Below are positions 37,401 to 50,341 of a stretch of 64,000 bases of DNA, in pieces. A program made the position numbers and the translations under genes. Position 1 is the first letter of the stretch; each line of letters opens with the position of its first letter. This stretch comes from Microplitis mediator. Lineage: Eukaryota; Arthropoda; Insecta; Hymenoptera; Braconidae. The stretch covers positions 1 through 64,000 of the forward strand of contig NC_079970.1 of NCBI RefSeq assembly GCF_029852145.1. The letters run 5' to 3'. The notes beneath the pieces are model-generated. The model was not told the DNA's origin. It worked only from the letters and a program-made list of their open reading frames with translations, and ran no database searches.

Positions 37401-40400
37401 TAATATTGTGTTGGGCTATTCCCAAGAGGGCAAGAGTTATGGGCTACTCTTCAAAAAAATTCATACTGGCATCTCCACCCATGTCCACCCATGTCCACCC
37501 ATCCTTATTTGGGTTGAAACTCAAAAAATAAATTTTTCTCAGGACTTTTTGTGGTCTTCCCTACTACAGGACACCATAAGGAACAAACAACGTTAATATT
37601 GTGTTGGGCTATTCCCAAAAGGGCAAGAGTTATGGGCTACTCTTCAAAAAAATTCATACTGGCATCTCCACCCATCTCCACCCATGTCCACCCATCCTTA
37701 TTTGGGTTGATACTCAGAAAATAAATTTTTCTCAGGACTTTTTGTGGTCTTTTCTACTACTTGACACCATAAGGAACAAAAAACGTTAATATTGTGTTGG
37801 GCTATTCCCAACAGGGCAAGAGTTATGGGCTACTCTTCAAAAAAATTCATACTGGCATCTCCACCCATCTCCACCCATGTCCACCCATCCTTATTTGGGT
37901 TGAAACTCAAAAAATAAATTTTTCTCAGGACTTTTTGTGGTTTTTCCTACTACAGGACACCATAAGGAACAAAAAACGTTAATATTGTGTTGGGCTATTC
38001 CCAACAGGGCAAGAGTTATGGGCTACTCTTCAAAAAAATTCATACTGGCATCTCCACCCATCTCCACCCATGTCCACCCATCCTTATTTGGGTTGAAACT
38101 CAGAAAATAAATTTTTCTCAGGACTTTTTGTGGTCTTTCCTACTACAGGACACCATAAGGAACAAAAAACGTTATTATTGTGTTGGGCTATTCCCAACAG
38201 GGCAAGAGTTATGGGCTACTCTTCAAAAAAATTCATACTGGCATCTCCACCCATCTCCACCCATGTCCACCCATCCTTATTTGGGTTGAAACTCAAAAAA
38301 TAAAGTTTTTTCAGGACTTTTTGTGGTCTTTCCTACTACAGGACACCATAAGGAACAAAAAACGTTAATATTGTGTTGGGCTATTCCCAACAGGGCAAGA
38401 GTTATGGGCTACTCATCAAAAAAATTCATACTGGCATCTCCACCCATCTCCACCCATGTCCACCCATCCTTATTTGGGTTGAAACTCAGAAAATAAATTT
38501 TTCTCAGGACTTTTTGTGGTCTTTTCTACTACTTGACACCATAAGGAACAAAAAACGTTAATATTGTGTTGGGCTATTCCCAACAGGGCAAGAGTTATGG
38601 GCTACTCTTCAAAAAAATTCATACTGGCATCTCCACCCATCTCCACCCATGTCCACCCATGTCCACCCATCCTTATTTGGGTTGAAACTCAAAAAATAAA
38701 TTTTTCTCAGAACTTTTTGTGGTTTTTCCTACTACAGGACACCATAAGGAACAAAAAACGTTAATATTGTGTTGGGCTATTCCCAAGAGGGCAAGAGTTA
38801 TGGGCTACTCTTCAAAAAAATTCATACTGGCATCTCCACCCATGTCCACCCATGTCCACCCATCCTTATTTGGGTTGATACTCAAAAAATAAATTTTTCT
38901 CAGGACTTTTTGTGGTCTTCCCTACTACAGGACACCATAAGGAACAAAAAACGTTAATATTGTGTTGGGCTATTCCCAAAAGGGCAAGAGTTATGGGCTA
39001 CTCTTCAAAAAAATTCATACTGGCATCTCCACCCATGTCCACCCATCCTTATTTGGGTTGAAACTCAAAAAATAAATTTTTCTCAGGACTTTTTGTGGTC
39101 TTCCCTACTACAGGACACCATAAGGAACAAAAAACGTTAATATTGTGTTGGGCTATTCCCAACAGGGCAAGAGTTATGGGCTACTCTTCAAAAAAATTCA
39201 TACTGGCATCTCCACCCATCTCCACCCATGTCCACCCATGTCCACCCATCCTTATTTGGGTTGAAACTCAAAAAATAAATTTTTCTCAGGACTTTTTGTG
39301 GTTTTTCCTACTACAGGACACCATAAGGAACAAAAAACGTTAATATTGTGTTGGGCTATTCCCAACAGGGCAAGAGTTATGGGCTACTCTTCAAAAAAAT
39401 TCATACTGGCATCTCCACCCATGTCCACCCATGTCCACCCATCCTTATTTGGGTTGAAACTCAAAAAATAAATTTTTCTCAGGACTTTTTGTGGTCTTCC
39501 CTACTACAGGACACCATAAGGAACAAAAAACGTTAATATTGTGTTGGGCTATTCCCAAAAGGGCAAGAGTTATGGGCTACTCTTCAAAAAAATTCATACT
39601 GGCATCTCCACCCATGTCCACCCATCCTTATTTGGGTTGAAACTCAAAAAATAAATTTTTCTCAGGACTTTTTGTGGTCTTCCCTACTACAGGACACCAT
39701 AAGGAACAAAAAACGTTAATATTGTGTTGGGCTATTCCCAACAGGGCAAGAGTTATGGGCTACTCTTCAAAAAAATTCATACTGGCATCTCCACCCATGT
39801 CCACCCATGTCCACCCATGTCCACCCATCCTTATTTGGGTTGAAACTCAAAAAATAAAGTTTTCTCAGGACTTTTTGTGGTCTTTCCTACTACAGGACAC
39901 CATAAGGAACAAAAAACGTTAATATTGTGTTGGGCTATTCCCAACAGGGCAAGAGTTATGGGCTACTCTTCAAAAAAATTCATACTGGCATCTCCACCCA
40001 TCTCCACCCATGTCCACCCATCCTTATTTGGGTTGAAACTCAGAAAATAAATTTTTCTCAGGACTTTTTGTGGTCTTTCCTACTACAGGACACCATAAGG
40101 AACAAAAAACGTTATTATTGTGTTGGGCTATTCCCAACAGGGCAAGAGTTATGGGCTACTCTTCAAAAAAATTCATACTGGCATCTCCACCCATGTCCAC
40201 CCATGTCCACCCATCCTTATTTGGGTTGAAACTTAAAAAATAAATTTTTCTCAGGTCTTTTGGTGGTTTTTTCTACTACAGGACACCATAAGGAACAAAA
40301 AACGTTAATATTGTGTTGGGCTATTTCCAACAGGGCAAGAGTTATGGGCTACTCTTCAAAAAAATTCATACTGGCATCTCCACCCATGTCCACCCATGTC

Positions 40401-43400
40401 CACCCATGTCCACCCATCCTTATTTGGGTTGAAACTCAAAAAATAAATTTTTCTCAGGACTTTTTGTGGTCTTCCCTACTACAGGACACCATAAGGAACA
40501 AAAAACGTTAATATTGTGTTGGGCTATTCCCAAAAGGGCAAGAGTTATGGGCTACTCTTCAAAAAAATTCATACTGGCATCTCCACCCATCTCCACCCAT
40601 GTCCACCCATCCTTATTTGGGTTGAAACTCAAAAAATAAATTTTTCTCAGGACTTTTTGTGGTCTTTCCTACTACAGGACACCATAAGGAACAAAAAACG
40701 TTAATATTGTGTTGGGCTATTCCCAACAGGGCAAGAGATATGGGCTACTCTTCAAAAAAATTCATACTGGCATCTCCACCCATGTCCACCCATGTCCACC
40801 CATCTTTATTTGGGTTGAAACTCAAAAAATAAATTTTTCTCAGGACTTTTTGTGGTCTTCCCTACTACAGGACACCATAAGGAACAAAAAACGTTAATAT
40901 TGTGTTGGGCTATTCCCAACAGGGCAAGAGTTATGGGCTACTCTTCAAAAAAATTCATACTGGCATCTCCACCCATCTCCACCCATGTCCACCCATCCTT
41001 ATTTGGGTTGAAACTCAGAAAATAAATTTTTCTCAGGACTTTTTGTGGTCTTTTCTACTACTTGACACCATAAGGAACAAAAAACGTTAATATTGTGTTG
41101 GGCTATTCCCAACAGGGCAAGAGTTATGGGCTACTCTTCAAAAAAATTCATACTGGCATCTCCACCCATCTCCACCCATCCTTATTTGGGTTGAAACTCA
41201 AAAAATAAAGTTTTCTCAGGACTTTTTGTGGTCTTTCCTACTACAGGACACCATAAGGAACAAAAAACGTTAATATTGTGTTGGGCTATTCCCAACAGGG
41301 CAAGAGTTATGGGCTACTCTTCAAAAAAATTCATACTGGCATCTCCACCCATCTCCACCCATCCTTATTTGGGTTGAAACTCAAAAAATAAAGTTTTCTC
41401 AGGACTTTTTGTGGTCTTTCCTACTACAGGACACCATAAGGAACAAAAAACGTTAATATTGTGTTGGGCTATTCCCAACAGGGCAAGAGTTATGGGCTAC
41501 TCTTCAAAAAAATTCATACTGGCATCTCCACCCATCTCCACCCATGTCCACCCATCCTTATTTGGGTTGAAACTCAGAAAATAAATTTTTCTCAGGACTT
41601 TTTGTGGTCTTTCCAACTACAGGACACCATAAGGAACAAAAAACGTTATTATTGTGTTGGGCTATTCCCAACAGGGCAAGAGTTATGGGCTACTCTTCAA
41701 AAAAATTCATACTGGCATCTCCACCCATCTCCACCCATGTCCACCCATCCTTATTTGGGTTGAAACTCAAAAAATAAAGTTTTTTCAGGACTTTTTGTGG
41801 TCTTTCCTACTACAGGACACCATAAGGAACAAAAAACGTTAATATTGTGTTGGGCTATTCCCAACAGGGCAAGAGTTATGGGCTACTCTTCAAAAAAATT
41901 CATACTGGCATCTCCACCCATCTCCACCCATGTCCACCCATCCTTATTTGGGTTGAAACTCAGAAAATAAATTTTTCTCAGGACTTTTTGTGGTCTTTTC
42001 TACTACTTGACACCATAAGGAACAAAAAACGTTAATATTGTGTTGGGCTATTCCCAACAGGGCAAGAGTTATGGGCTACTCTTCAAAAAAATTCATACTG
42101 GCATCTCCACCCATGTCCACCCATGTCCACCCATCCTTATTTGGGTTGAAACTCAAAAAATAAATTTTTCTCAGGACTTTTTGTGGTTTTTCCTACTACA
42201 GGACACCATAAGGAACAAAAAACGTTAATATTGTGTTGGGCTATTCCCAAGAGGGCAAGAGTTATGGGCTACTCTTCAAAAAAATTCATACTGGCATCTC
42301 CACCCATGTCCACCCATGTCCACCCATCCTTATTTGGGTTGAAACTCAAAAAATAAATTTTTCTCAGGACTTTTTGTGGTCTTCCCTACTACAGGACACC
42401 ATAAGGAACAAAAAACGTTAATATTGTGTTGGGCTATTCCCAAAAGGGCAAGAGTTATGGGCTACTCTTCAAAAAAATTCATACTGGCATCTCCACCCAT
42501 GTCCACCCATCCTTATTTGGGTTGAAACTCAAAAAATAAATTTTTCTCAGGACTTTTTGTGGTCTTCCCTACTTCAGGACACCATAAGGAACAAAAAACG
42601 TTAATATTGTGTTGGGCTATTCCCAACAGGGCAAGAGTTATGGGCTACTCTTCAAAAAAATTCATACTGGCATCTCCACCCATCTCCACCCATGTCCACC
42701 CATGTCCACCCATCCTTATTTGGGTTGAAACTCAAAAAATAAATTTTTCTCAGGACTTTTTGTGGTTTTTCCTACTACAGGACACCATAAGGAACAAAAA
42801 ACGTTAATATTGTGTTGGGCTATTCCCAACAGGGCAAGAGTTATGGGCTACTCTTCAAAAAAATTCATACTGGCATCTCCACCCATCTCCACCCATGTCC
42901 ACCCATGTCCACCCATCCTTATTTGGGTTGAAACTCAAAAAATAAATTTTTCTCAGGACTTTTTGTGGTTTTTCCTACTACAGGACACCATAAGGAACAA
43001 AAAACGTTAATATTGTGTTGGGCTATTCCCAACAGGGCAAGAGTTATGGGCTACTCTTCAAAAAAATTCATACTGGCATCTCCACCCATCTCCACCCATG
43101 TCCACCCATGTCCACCCATCCTTATTTGGGTTGAAACTCAAAAAATAAATTTTTCTCAGGACTTTTTGTGGTCTTCCCTACTACAGGACACCATAAGGAA
43201 CAAAAAACGTTAATATTGTGTTGGGCTATTCCCAACAGGGCAAGAGTTATGGGCTACTCTTCAAAAAAATTCATACTGGCATCTCCACCCATCTCCACCC
43301 ATGTCCACCCATCCTTATTTGGGTTGAAACTCAGAAAATAAATTTTTCTCAGGACTTTTTGTGGTCTTTCCTACTACAGGACACCATAAGGAACAAAAAA

Positions 43401-44113
43401 CGTTATTATTGTGTTGGGCTATTCCCAACAGGGCAAGAGTTATGGGCTACTCTTCAAAAAAATTCATACTGGCATCTCCACCCATCTCCACCCATGTCCA
43501 CCCATCCTTATTTGGGTTGAAACTCAAAAAATAAAGTTTTTTCAGGACTTTTTGTGGTCTTTCCTACTACAGGACACCATAAGGAACAAAAAACGTTAAT
43601 ATTGTGTTGGGCTATTCCCAACAGGGCAAGAGTTATGGGCTACTCTTCAAAAAAATTCATACTGGCATCTCCACCCATCTCCACCCATGTCCACCCATCC
43701 TTATTTGGGTTGAAACTCAGAAAATAAATTTTTCTCAGGACTTTTTGTGGTCTTTTCTACTACTTGACACCATAAGGAACAAAAAACGTTAATATTGTGT
43801 TGGGCTATTCCCAACAGGGCAAGAGTTATGGGCTACTCTTCAAAAAAATTCATACTGGCATCTCCACCCATGTCCACCCATGTCCACCCATGTCCACCCA
43901 TCCTTATTTGGGTTGAAACTCAAAAAATAAAGTTTTCTCAGGACTTTTTGTGGTCTTTCCTACTACAGGACACCATAAGGAACAAAAAACGTTAATATTG
44001 TGTTGGGCTATTTCCAACAGGGCGAGAGTTATGGGCTACTCTTCAAAAAAATTCATACTGGCATCTCCACCCATCTCCACCCATGTCCACCCATCCTTAT
44101 TTGGGTTGAAACT
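34483..44113. repeat. Segmental duplication, copy Y (about 9.6 kb)
   Basis: It repeats copy X in order at offset 11,264 (34483 to about 37205) and then 10,878 (37408 to 44113). The step of 386 bp is a clean two-monomer loss: the 37205 monomer joins the V-type left part of X's 25941 to the CCGG right part of X's 26327. Shared private markers at the exact offset are CTACTCATCA at 38409 (27531 in X), GATACTCAG at 37709 (26831) and adjacent CC monomers at 41095 and 41278 (30217 and 30400). Copy Y has its own changes: GATACTC near 38877, GAGATATGG near 40735 and TCCAACTAC near 41614. Confidence 0.88.
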
Positions 44114-45476
44114 CAAAAAATGAATTTTTCTCAGGTCTTTTTGTGGTTTTTTCTACTACAGGACACCATAAGGAACAAAAAACGTTAATATTGTGTTGGG
44201 CTATTTCCAACAGGGCAAGAGTTATGGGCTACTCTTCAAAAAAATTCATACTGGCATCTCCACCCATCTCCACCCATGTCCACCCATCCTTATTTGGGTT
44301 GAAACTCAGAAAATAAATTTTTCTCAGGACTTTTTGTGGTCTTTCCTACTACAGGACACCATAAGGAACAAAAAACGTTGTTATTGTGTTGGGCTATTCC
44401 CAACAGGGCAAGAGTTATGGGCTACTCTTCAAAAAAATTCACACTGGCATCTCCACCCATGTCCACCCATGTCCACCCATCCTTATTTGGGTTGAAACTT
44501 AAAAAATAAATTTTTCTCAGGTCTTTTGGTGGTTTTTTCTACTACAGGACACCATAAGGAACAAAAAACGTTAATATTGTGTTGGGCTATTCCCAACAGG
44601 GCAAGAGTTATGGGCTACTCTTCAAAAAAATTCATACTGGCATCTCCACCCATCTCCACCCATGTCCACCCATCCTTATTTGGGTTGAAACTCAGAAAAA
44701 AAATTTTTCTCAGGACTTTTTGTGGTCTTTTCTACTACTTGACACCATAAGGAACAAAAAACGTTAATATTGTGTTGGGCTATTCCCAACAGGGCAAGAG
44801 TTATGGGCTACTCTTCAAAAAAATTCATACTGGCATCTCCACCCATCTCCACCCATGTCCACCCATGTCCACCCATCCTTATTTGGGTTGAAACTCAAAA
44901 AATAAATTTTTCTCAGGACTTTTTGTGGTTTTTCCTACTACAGGACACCATAAGGAACAAAAAACGTTAATATTGTGTTGGACTATTCCCAAGAGGGCAA
45001 GAGTTATGGGCTACTCTTCAAAAAAATTCATACTGGCATCTCCACCCATGTCCACCCATGTCCACCCATCCTTATTTGGGTTGAAACTCAAAAAATAAAT
45101 TTTTCTCAGGACTTTTTGTGGTCTTCCCTACTACAGGACACCATAAGGAACAAAAAACGTTAATATTGTGTTGGGCTATTCCCAAAAGGGCAAGAGTTAT
45201 GGGCTACTCTTCAAAAAAATTCATACTGGCATCTCCACCCATCTCCACCCATGTCCACCCATCCTTATTTGGGTTGAAACTCAGAAAATAAATTTTTCTC
45301 AGGACTTTTTGTGGTCTTTTCTACTACTTGACACCATAAGGAACAAAAAACGTTAATATTGTGTTGGGCTATTCCCAACAGGGCAAGAGTTATGGGCTAC
45401 TCTTCAAAAAAATTCATACTGGCATCTCCACCCATCTCCACCCATGTCCACCCATCCTTATTTGGGTTGAAACTCA
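42254..45476. repeat. 3.2-kb duplicated block, first copy (offset 4,865)
   Basis: The block matches 47119-50341 at a constant offset of 4,865 bp. Shared private markers are CTACTTCAGG (42571 and 47436), CGTTGTTATT before 44386 and 49251, an A-rich CAGAAAAAAAA form near 44693 and 49558, and GTTGGACTA at the R monomers 44975 and 49840. The left part overlaps the end of copy Y, so this duplication is younger than the 10-kb one or cuts across it. Its edges fall inside monomers. Monomer starts after copy Y are 44193, 44386, 44579 (L), 44772, 44975 (R), 45168 (K and L) and 45361. Confidence 0.87.
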
Positions 45477-47118
45477 AAAAATAAATTTTTCTCAGGACTT
45501 TTTGTGGTTTTTCCTACTACAGGACACCATAAGGAACAAAAAACGTTAATATTGTGTTGGGCTATTCCCAACAGGGCAAGAGTTATGGGCTACTCTTCAA
45601 AAAAATTCATACTGGCATCTCCACCCATGTCCACCCATGTCCACCCATCCTTATTTGGGTTGATACTCAAAAAATAAATTTTTCTCAGGACTTTTTGTGG
45701 TCTTCCCTACTACAGGACACCATAAGGAACAAAAAACGTTAATATTGTGTTGGGCTATTTCCAAAAGGGCAAGAGTTATGGGCTACTCTTCAAAAAAATT
45801 CATACTGGCATCTCCACCCATGTCCACCCATCCTTATTTGGGTTGAAACTCAAAAAATAAATTTTTCTCAGGACTTTTTGTGGTCTTCCCTACTACAGGA
45901 CACCATAAGGAACAAAAAACGTTAATATTGTGTTGGGCTATTCCCAACAGGGCAAGAGTTATGGGCTACTCTTCAAAAAAATTCATACTGGCATCTCCAC
46001 CCATCTCCACCCATGTCCACCCATGTCCACCCATCCTTATTTGGGTTGAAACTCAAAAAATAAATTTTTCTCAGGACTTTTTGTGGTTTTTCCTACTACA
46101 GGACACCATAAGGAACAAAAAACGTTAATATTGTGTTGGGCTATTCCCAACAGGGCAAGAGTTATGGGCTACTCTTCAAAAAAATTCATACTGGCATCTC
46201 CACCCATGTCCACCCATGTCCACCCATCCTTATTTGGGTTGAAACTCAAAAAATAAATTTTTCTCAGGACTTTTTGTGGTCTTCCCTACTACAGGACACC
46301 ATAAGGAACAAAAAACGTTAATATTGTGTTGGGCTATTCCCAAAAGGGCAAGAGTTATGGGCTACTCTTCAAAAAAATTCATACTGGCATCTCCACCCAT
46401 GTCCACCCATCCTTATTTGGGTTGAAACTCAAAAAATAAATTTTTCTCAGGACTTTTTGTGGTCTTCCCTACTACAGGACACCATAAGGAACAAAAAACG
46501 TTAATATTGTGTTGGGCTATTCCCAACAGGGCAAGAGTTATGGGCTACTCTTCAAAAAAATTCATACTGGCATCTCCACCCATGTCCACCCATGTCCACC
46601 CATGTCCACCCATCCTTATTTGGGTTGAAACTCAAAAAATAAAGTTTTCTCAGGACTTTTTGTGGTCTTTCCTACTACAGGACACCATAAGGAACAAAAA
46701 ACGTTAATATTGTGTTGGGCTATTCCCAACAGGGCAAGAGTTATGGGCTACTCTTCAAAAAAATTCATACTGGCATCTCCACCCATCTCCACCCATGTCC
46801 ACCCATCCTTATTTGGGTTGAAACTCAGAAAATAAATTTTTCTCAGGACTTTTTGTGGTCTTTCCTACTACAGGACACCATAAGGAACAAAAAACGTTAT
46901 TATTGTGTTGGGCTATTCCCAACAGGGCAAGAGTTATGGGCTACTCTTCAAAAAAATTCATACTGGCATCTCCACCCATGTCCACCCATGTCCACCCATC
47001 CTTATTTGGGTTGAAACTTAAAAAATAAATTTTTCTCAGGTCTTTTGGTGGTTTTTTCTACTACAGGACACCATAAGGAACAAAAAACGTTAATATTGTG
47101 TTGGGCTATTTCCAACAG
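45477..47118. repeat. Satellite between the 3.2-kb copies, duplicated 5,261 bp away
   Basis: Starts: 45554, 45747 (K, CG), 45930, 46133, 46326 (K, CG), 46509 (CGGG), 46712, 46905 (V) and 47098. From about 45930 to 47366 the order and types match 51191-52627 at offset 5,261. Similar but less exact runs lie at 28267, 39145 and 60362. The GATACTC variant at 45661 recurs near 26831, 37709 and 38877 in other monomer backgrounds. Confidence 0.82.
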
Positions 47119-50100
47119 GGCAAGAGTTATGGGCTACTCTTCAAAAAAATTCATACTGGCATCTCCACCCATGTCCACCCATGTCCACCCATCCTTATTT
47201 GGGTTGAAACTCAAAAAATAAATTTTTCTCAGGACTTTTTGTGGTCTTCCCTACTACAGGACACCATAAGGAACAAAAAACGTTAATATTGTGTTGGGCT
47301 ATTCCCAAAAGGGCAAGAGTTATGGGCTACTCTTCAAAAAAATTCATACTGGCATCTCCACCCATGTCCACCCATCCTTATTTGGGTTGAAACTCAAAAA
47401 ATAAATTTTTCTCAGGACTTTTTGTGGTCTTCCCTACTTCAGGACACCATAAGGAACAAAAAACGTTAATATTGTGTTGGGCTATTCCCAACAGGGCAAG
47501 AGTTATGGGCTACTCTTCAAAAAAATTCATACTGGCATCTCCACCCATCTCCACCCATGTCCACCCATGTCCACCCATCCTTATTTGGGTTGAAACTCAA
47601 AAAATAAATTTTTCTCAGGACTTTTTGTGGTTTTTCCTACTACAGGACACCATAAGGAACAAAAAACGTTAATATTGTGTTGGGCTATTCCCAACAGGGC
47701 AAGAGTTATGGGCTACTCTTCAAAAAAATTCATACTGGCATCTCCACCCATCTCCACCCATGTCCACCCATGTCCACCCATCCTTATTTGGGTTGAAACT
47801 CAAAAAATAAATTTTTCTCAGGACTTTTTGTGGTTTTTCCTACTACAGGACACCATAAGGAACAAAAAACGTTAATATTGTGTTGGGCTATTCCCAACAG
47901 GGCAAGAGTTATGGGCTACTCTTCAAAAAAATTCATACTGGCATCTCCACCCATCTCCACCCATGTCCACCCATGTCCACCCATCCTTATTTGGGTTGAA
48001 ACTCAAAAAATAAATTTTTCTCAGGACTTTTTGTGGTCTTCCCTACTACAGGACACCATAAGGAACAAAAAACGTTAATATTGTGTTGGGCTATTCCCAA
48101 CAGGGCAAGAGTTATGGGCTACTCTTCAAAAAAATTCATACTGGCATCTCCACCCATCTCCACCCATGTCCACCCATCCTTATTTGGGTTGAAACTCAGA
48201 AAATAAATTTTTCTCAGGACTTTTTGTGGTCTTTCCTACTACAGGACACCATAAGGAACAAAAAACGTTATTATTGTGTTGGGCTATTCCCAACAGGGCA
48301 AGAGTTATGGGCTACTCTTCAAAAAAATTCATACTGGCATCTCCACCCATCTCCACCCATGTCCACCCATCCTTATTTGGGTTGAAACTCAAAAAATAAA
48401 GTTTTTTCAGGACTTTTTGTGGTCTTTCCTACTACAGGACACCATAAGGAACAAAAAACGTTAATATTGTGTTGGGCTATTCCCAACAGGGCAAGAGTTA
48501 TGGGCTACTCTTCAAAAAAATTCATACTGGCATCTCCACTTATCTCCACCCATGTCCACCCATCCTTATTTGGGTTGAAACTCAGAAAATAAATTTTTCT
48601 CAGGACTTTTTGTGGTCTTTTCTACTACTTGACACCATAAGGAACAAAAAACGTTAATATTGTGTTGGGCTATTCCCAACAGGGCAAGAGTTATGGGCTA
48701 CTCTTCAAAAAAATTCATACTGGCATCTCCACCCATGTCCACCCATGTCCACCCATGTCCACCCATCCTTATTTGGGTTGAAACTCAAAAAATAAAGTTT
48801 TCTCAGGACTTTTTGTGGTCTTTCCTACTACAGGACACCATAAGGAACAAAAAACGTTAATATTGTGTTGGGCTATTTCCAACAGGGCGAGAGTTATGGG
48901 CTACTCTTCAAAAAAATTCATACTGGCATCTCCACCCATCTCCACCCATGTCCACCCATCCTTATTTGGGTTGAAACTCAAAAAATGAATTTTTCTCAGG
49001 TCTTTTTGTGGTTTTTTCTACTACAGGACACCATAAGGAACAAAAAACGTTAATATTGTGTTGGGCTATTTCCAACAGGGCAAGAGTTATGGGCTACTCT
49101 TCAAAAAAATTCATACTGGCATCTCCACCCATCTCCACCCATGTCCACCCATCCTTATTTGGGTTGAAACTCAGAAAATAAATTTTTCTCAGGACTTTTT
49201 GTGGTCTTTCCTACTACAGGACACCATAAGGAACAAAAAACGTTGTTATTGTGTTGGGCTATTCCCAACAGGGCAAGAGTTATGGGCTACTCTTCAAAAA
49301 AATTCACACTGGCATCTCCACCCATGTCCACCCATGTCCACCCATCCTTATTTGGGTTGAAACTTAAAAAATAAATTTTTCTCAGGTCTTTTGGTGGTTT
49401 TTTCTACTACAGGACACCATAAGGAACAAAAAACGTTAATATTGTGTTGGGCTATTCCCAACAGGGCAAGAGTTATGGGCTACTCTTCAAAAAAATTCAT
49501 ACTGGCATCTCCACCCATCTCCACCCATGTCCACCCATCCTTATTTGGGTTGAAACTCAGAAAAAAAATTTTTCTCAGGACTTTTTGTGGTCTTTTCTAC
49601 TACTTGACACCATAAGGAACAAAAAACGTTAATATTGTGTTGGGCTATTCCCAACAGGGCAAGAGTTATGGGCTACTCTTCAAAAAAATTCATACTGGCA
49701 TCTCCACCCATCTCCACCCATGTCCACCCATGTCCACCCATCCTTATTTGGGTTGAAACTCAAAAAATAAATTTTTCTCAGGACTTTTTGTGGTTTTTCC
49801 TACTACAGGACACCATAAGGAACAAAAAACGTTAATATTGTGTTGGACTATTCCCAAGAGGGCAAGAGTTATGGGCTACTCTTCAAAAAAATTCATACTG
49901 GCATCTCCACCCATGTCCACCCATGTCCACCCATCCTTATTTGGGTTGAAACTCAAAAAATAAATTTTTCTCAGGACTTTTTGTGGTCTTCCCTACTACA
50001 GGACACCATAAGGAACAAAAAACGTTAATATTGTGTTGGGCTATTCCCAAAAGGGCAAGAGTTATGGGCTACTCTTCAAAAAAATTCATACTGGCATCTC

Positions 50101-50341
50101 CACCCATCTCCACCCATGTCCACCCATCCTTATTTGGGTTGAAACTCAGAAAATAAATTTTTCTCAGGACTTTTTGTGGTCTTTTCTACTACTTGACACC
50201 ATAAGGAACAAAAAACGTTAATATTGTGTTGGGCTATTCCCAACAGGGCAAGAGTTATGGGCTACTCTTCAAAAAAATTCATACTGGCATCTCCACCCAT
50301 CTCCACCCATGTCCACCCATCCTTATTTGGGTTGAAACTCA
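47119..50341. repeat. 3.2-kb duplicated block, second copy
   Basis: Starts: 47291 (K, CG), 47474, 47677, 47880, 48083, 48276 (V), 48469 (L), 48662 (CGGG), 48865 (E), 49058, 49251 (V-like, GTTGTT), 49444 (L), 49637, 49840 (R), 50033 (K and L) and 50226. The partner is 42254-45476. One visible difference is a CC to TT change at 48540-48541, absent from the partner. Past 50341 the copies part at a CAAAA versus CAGAA site. Confidence 0.87.
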
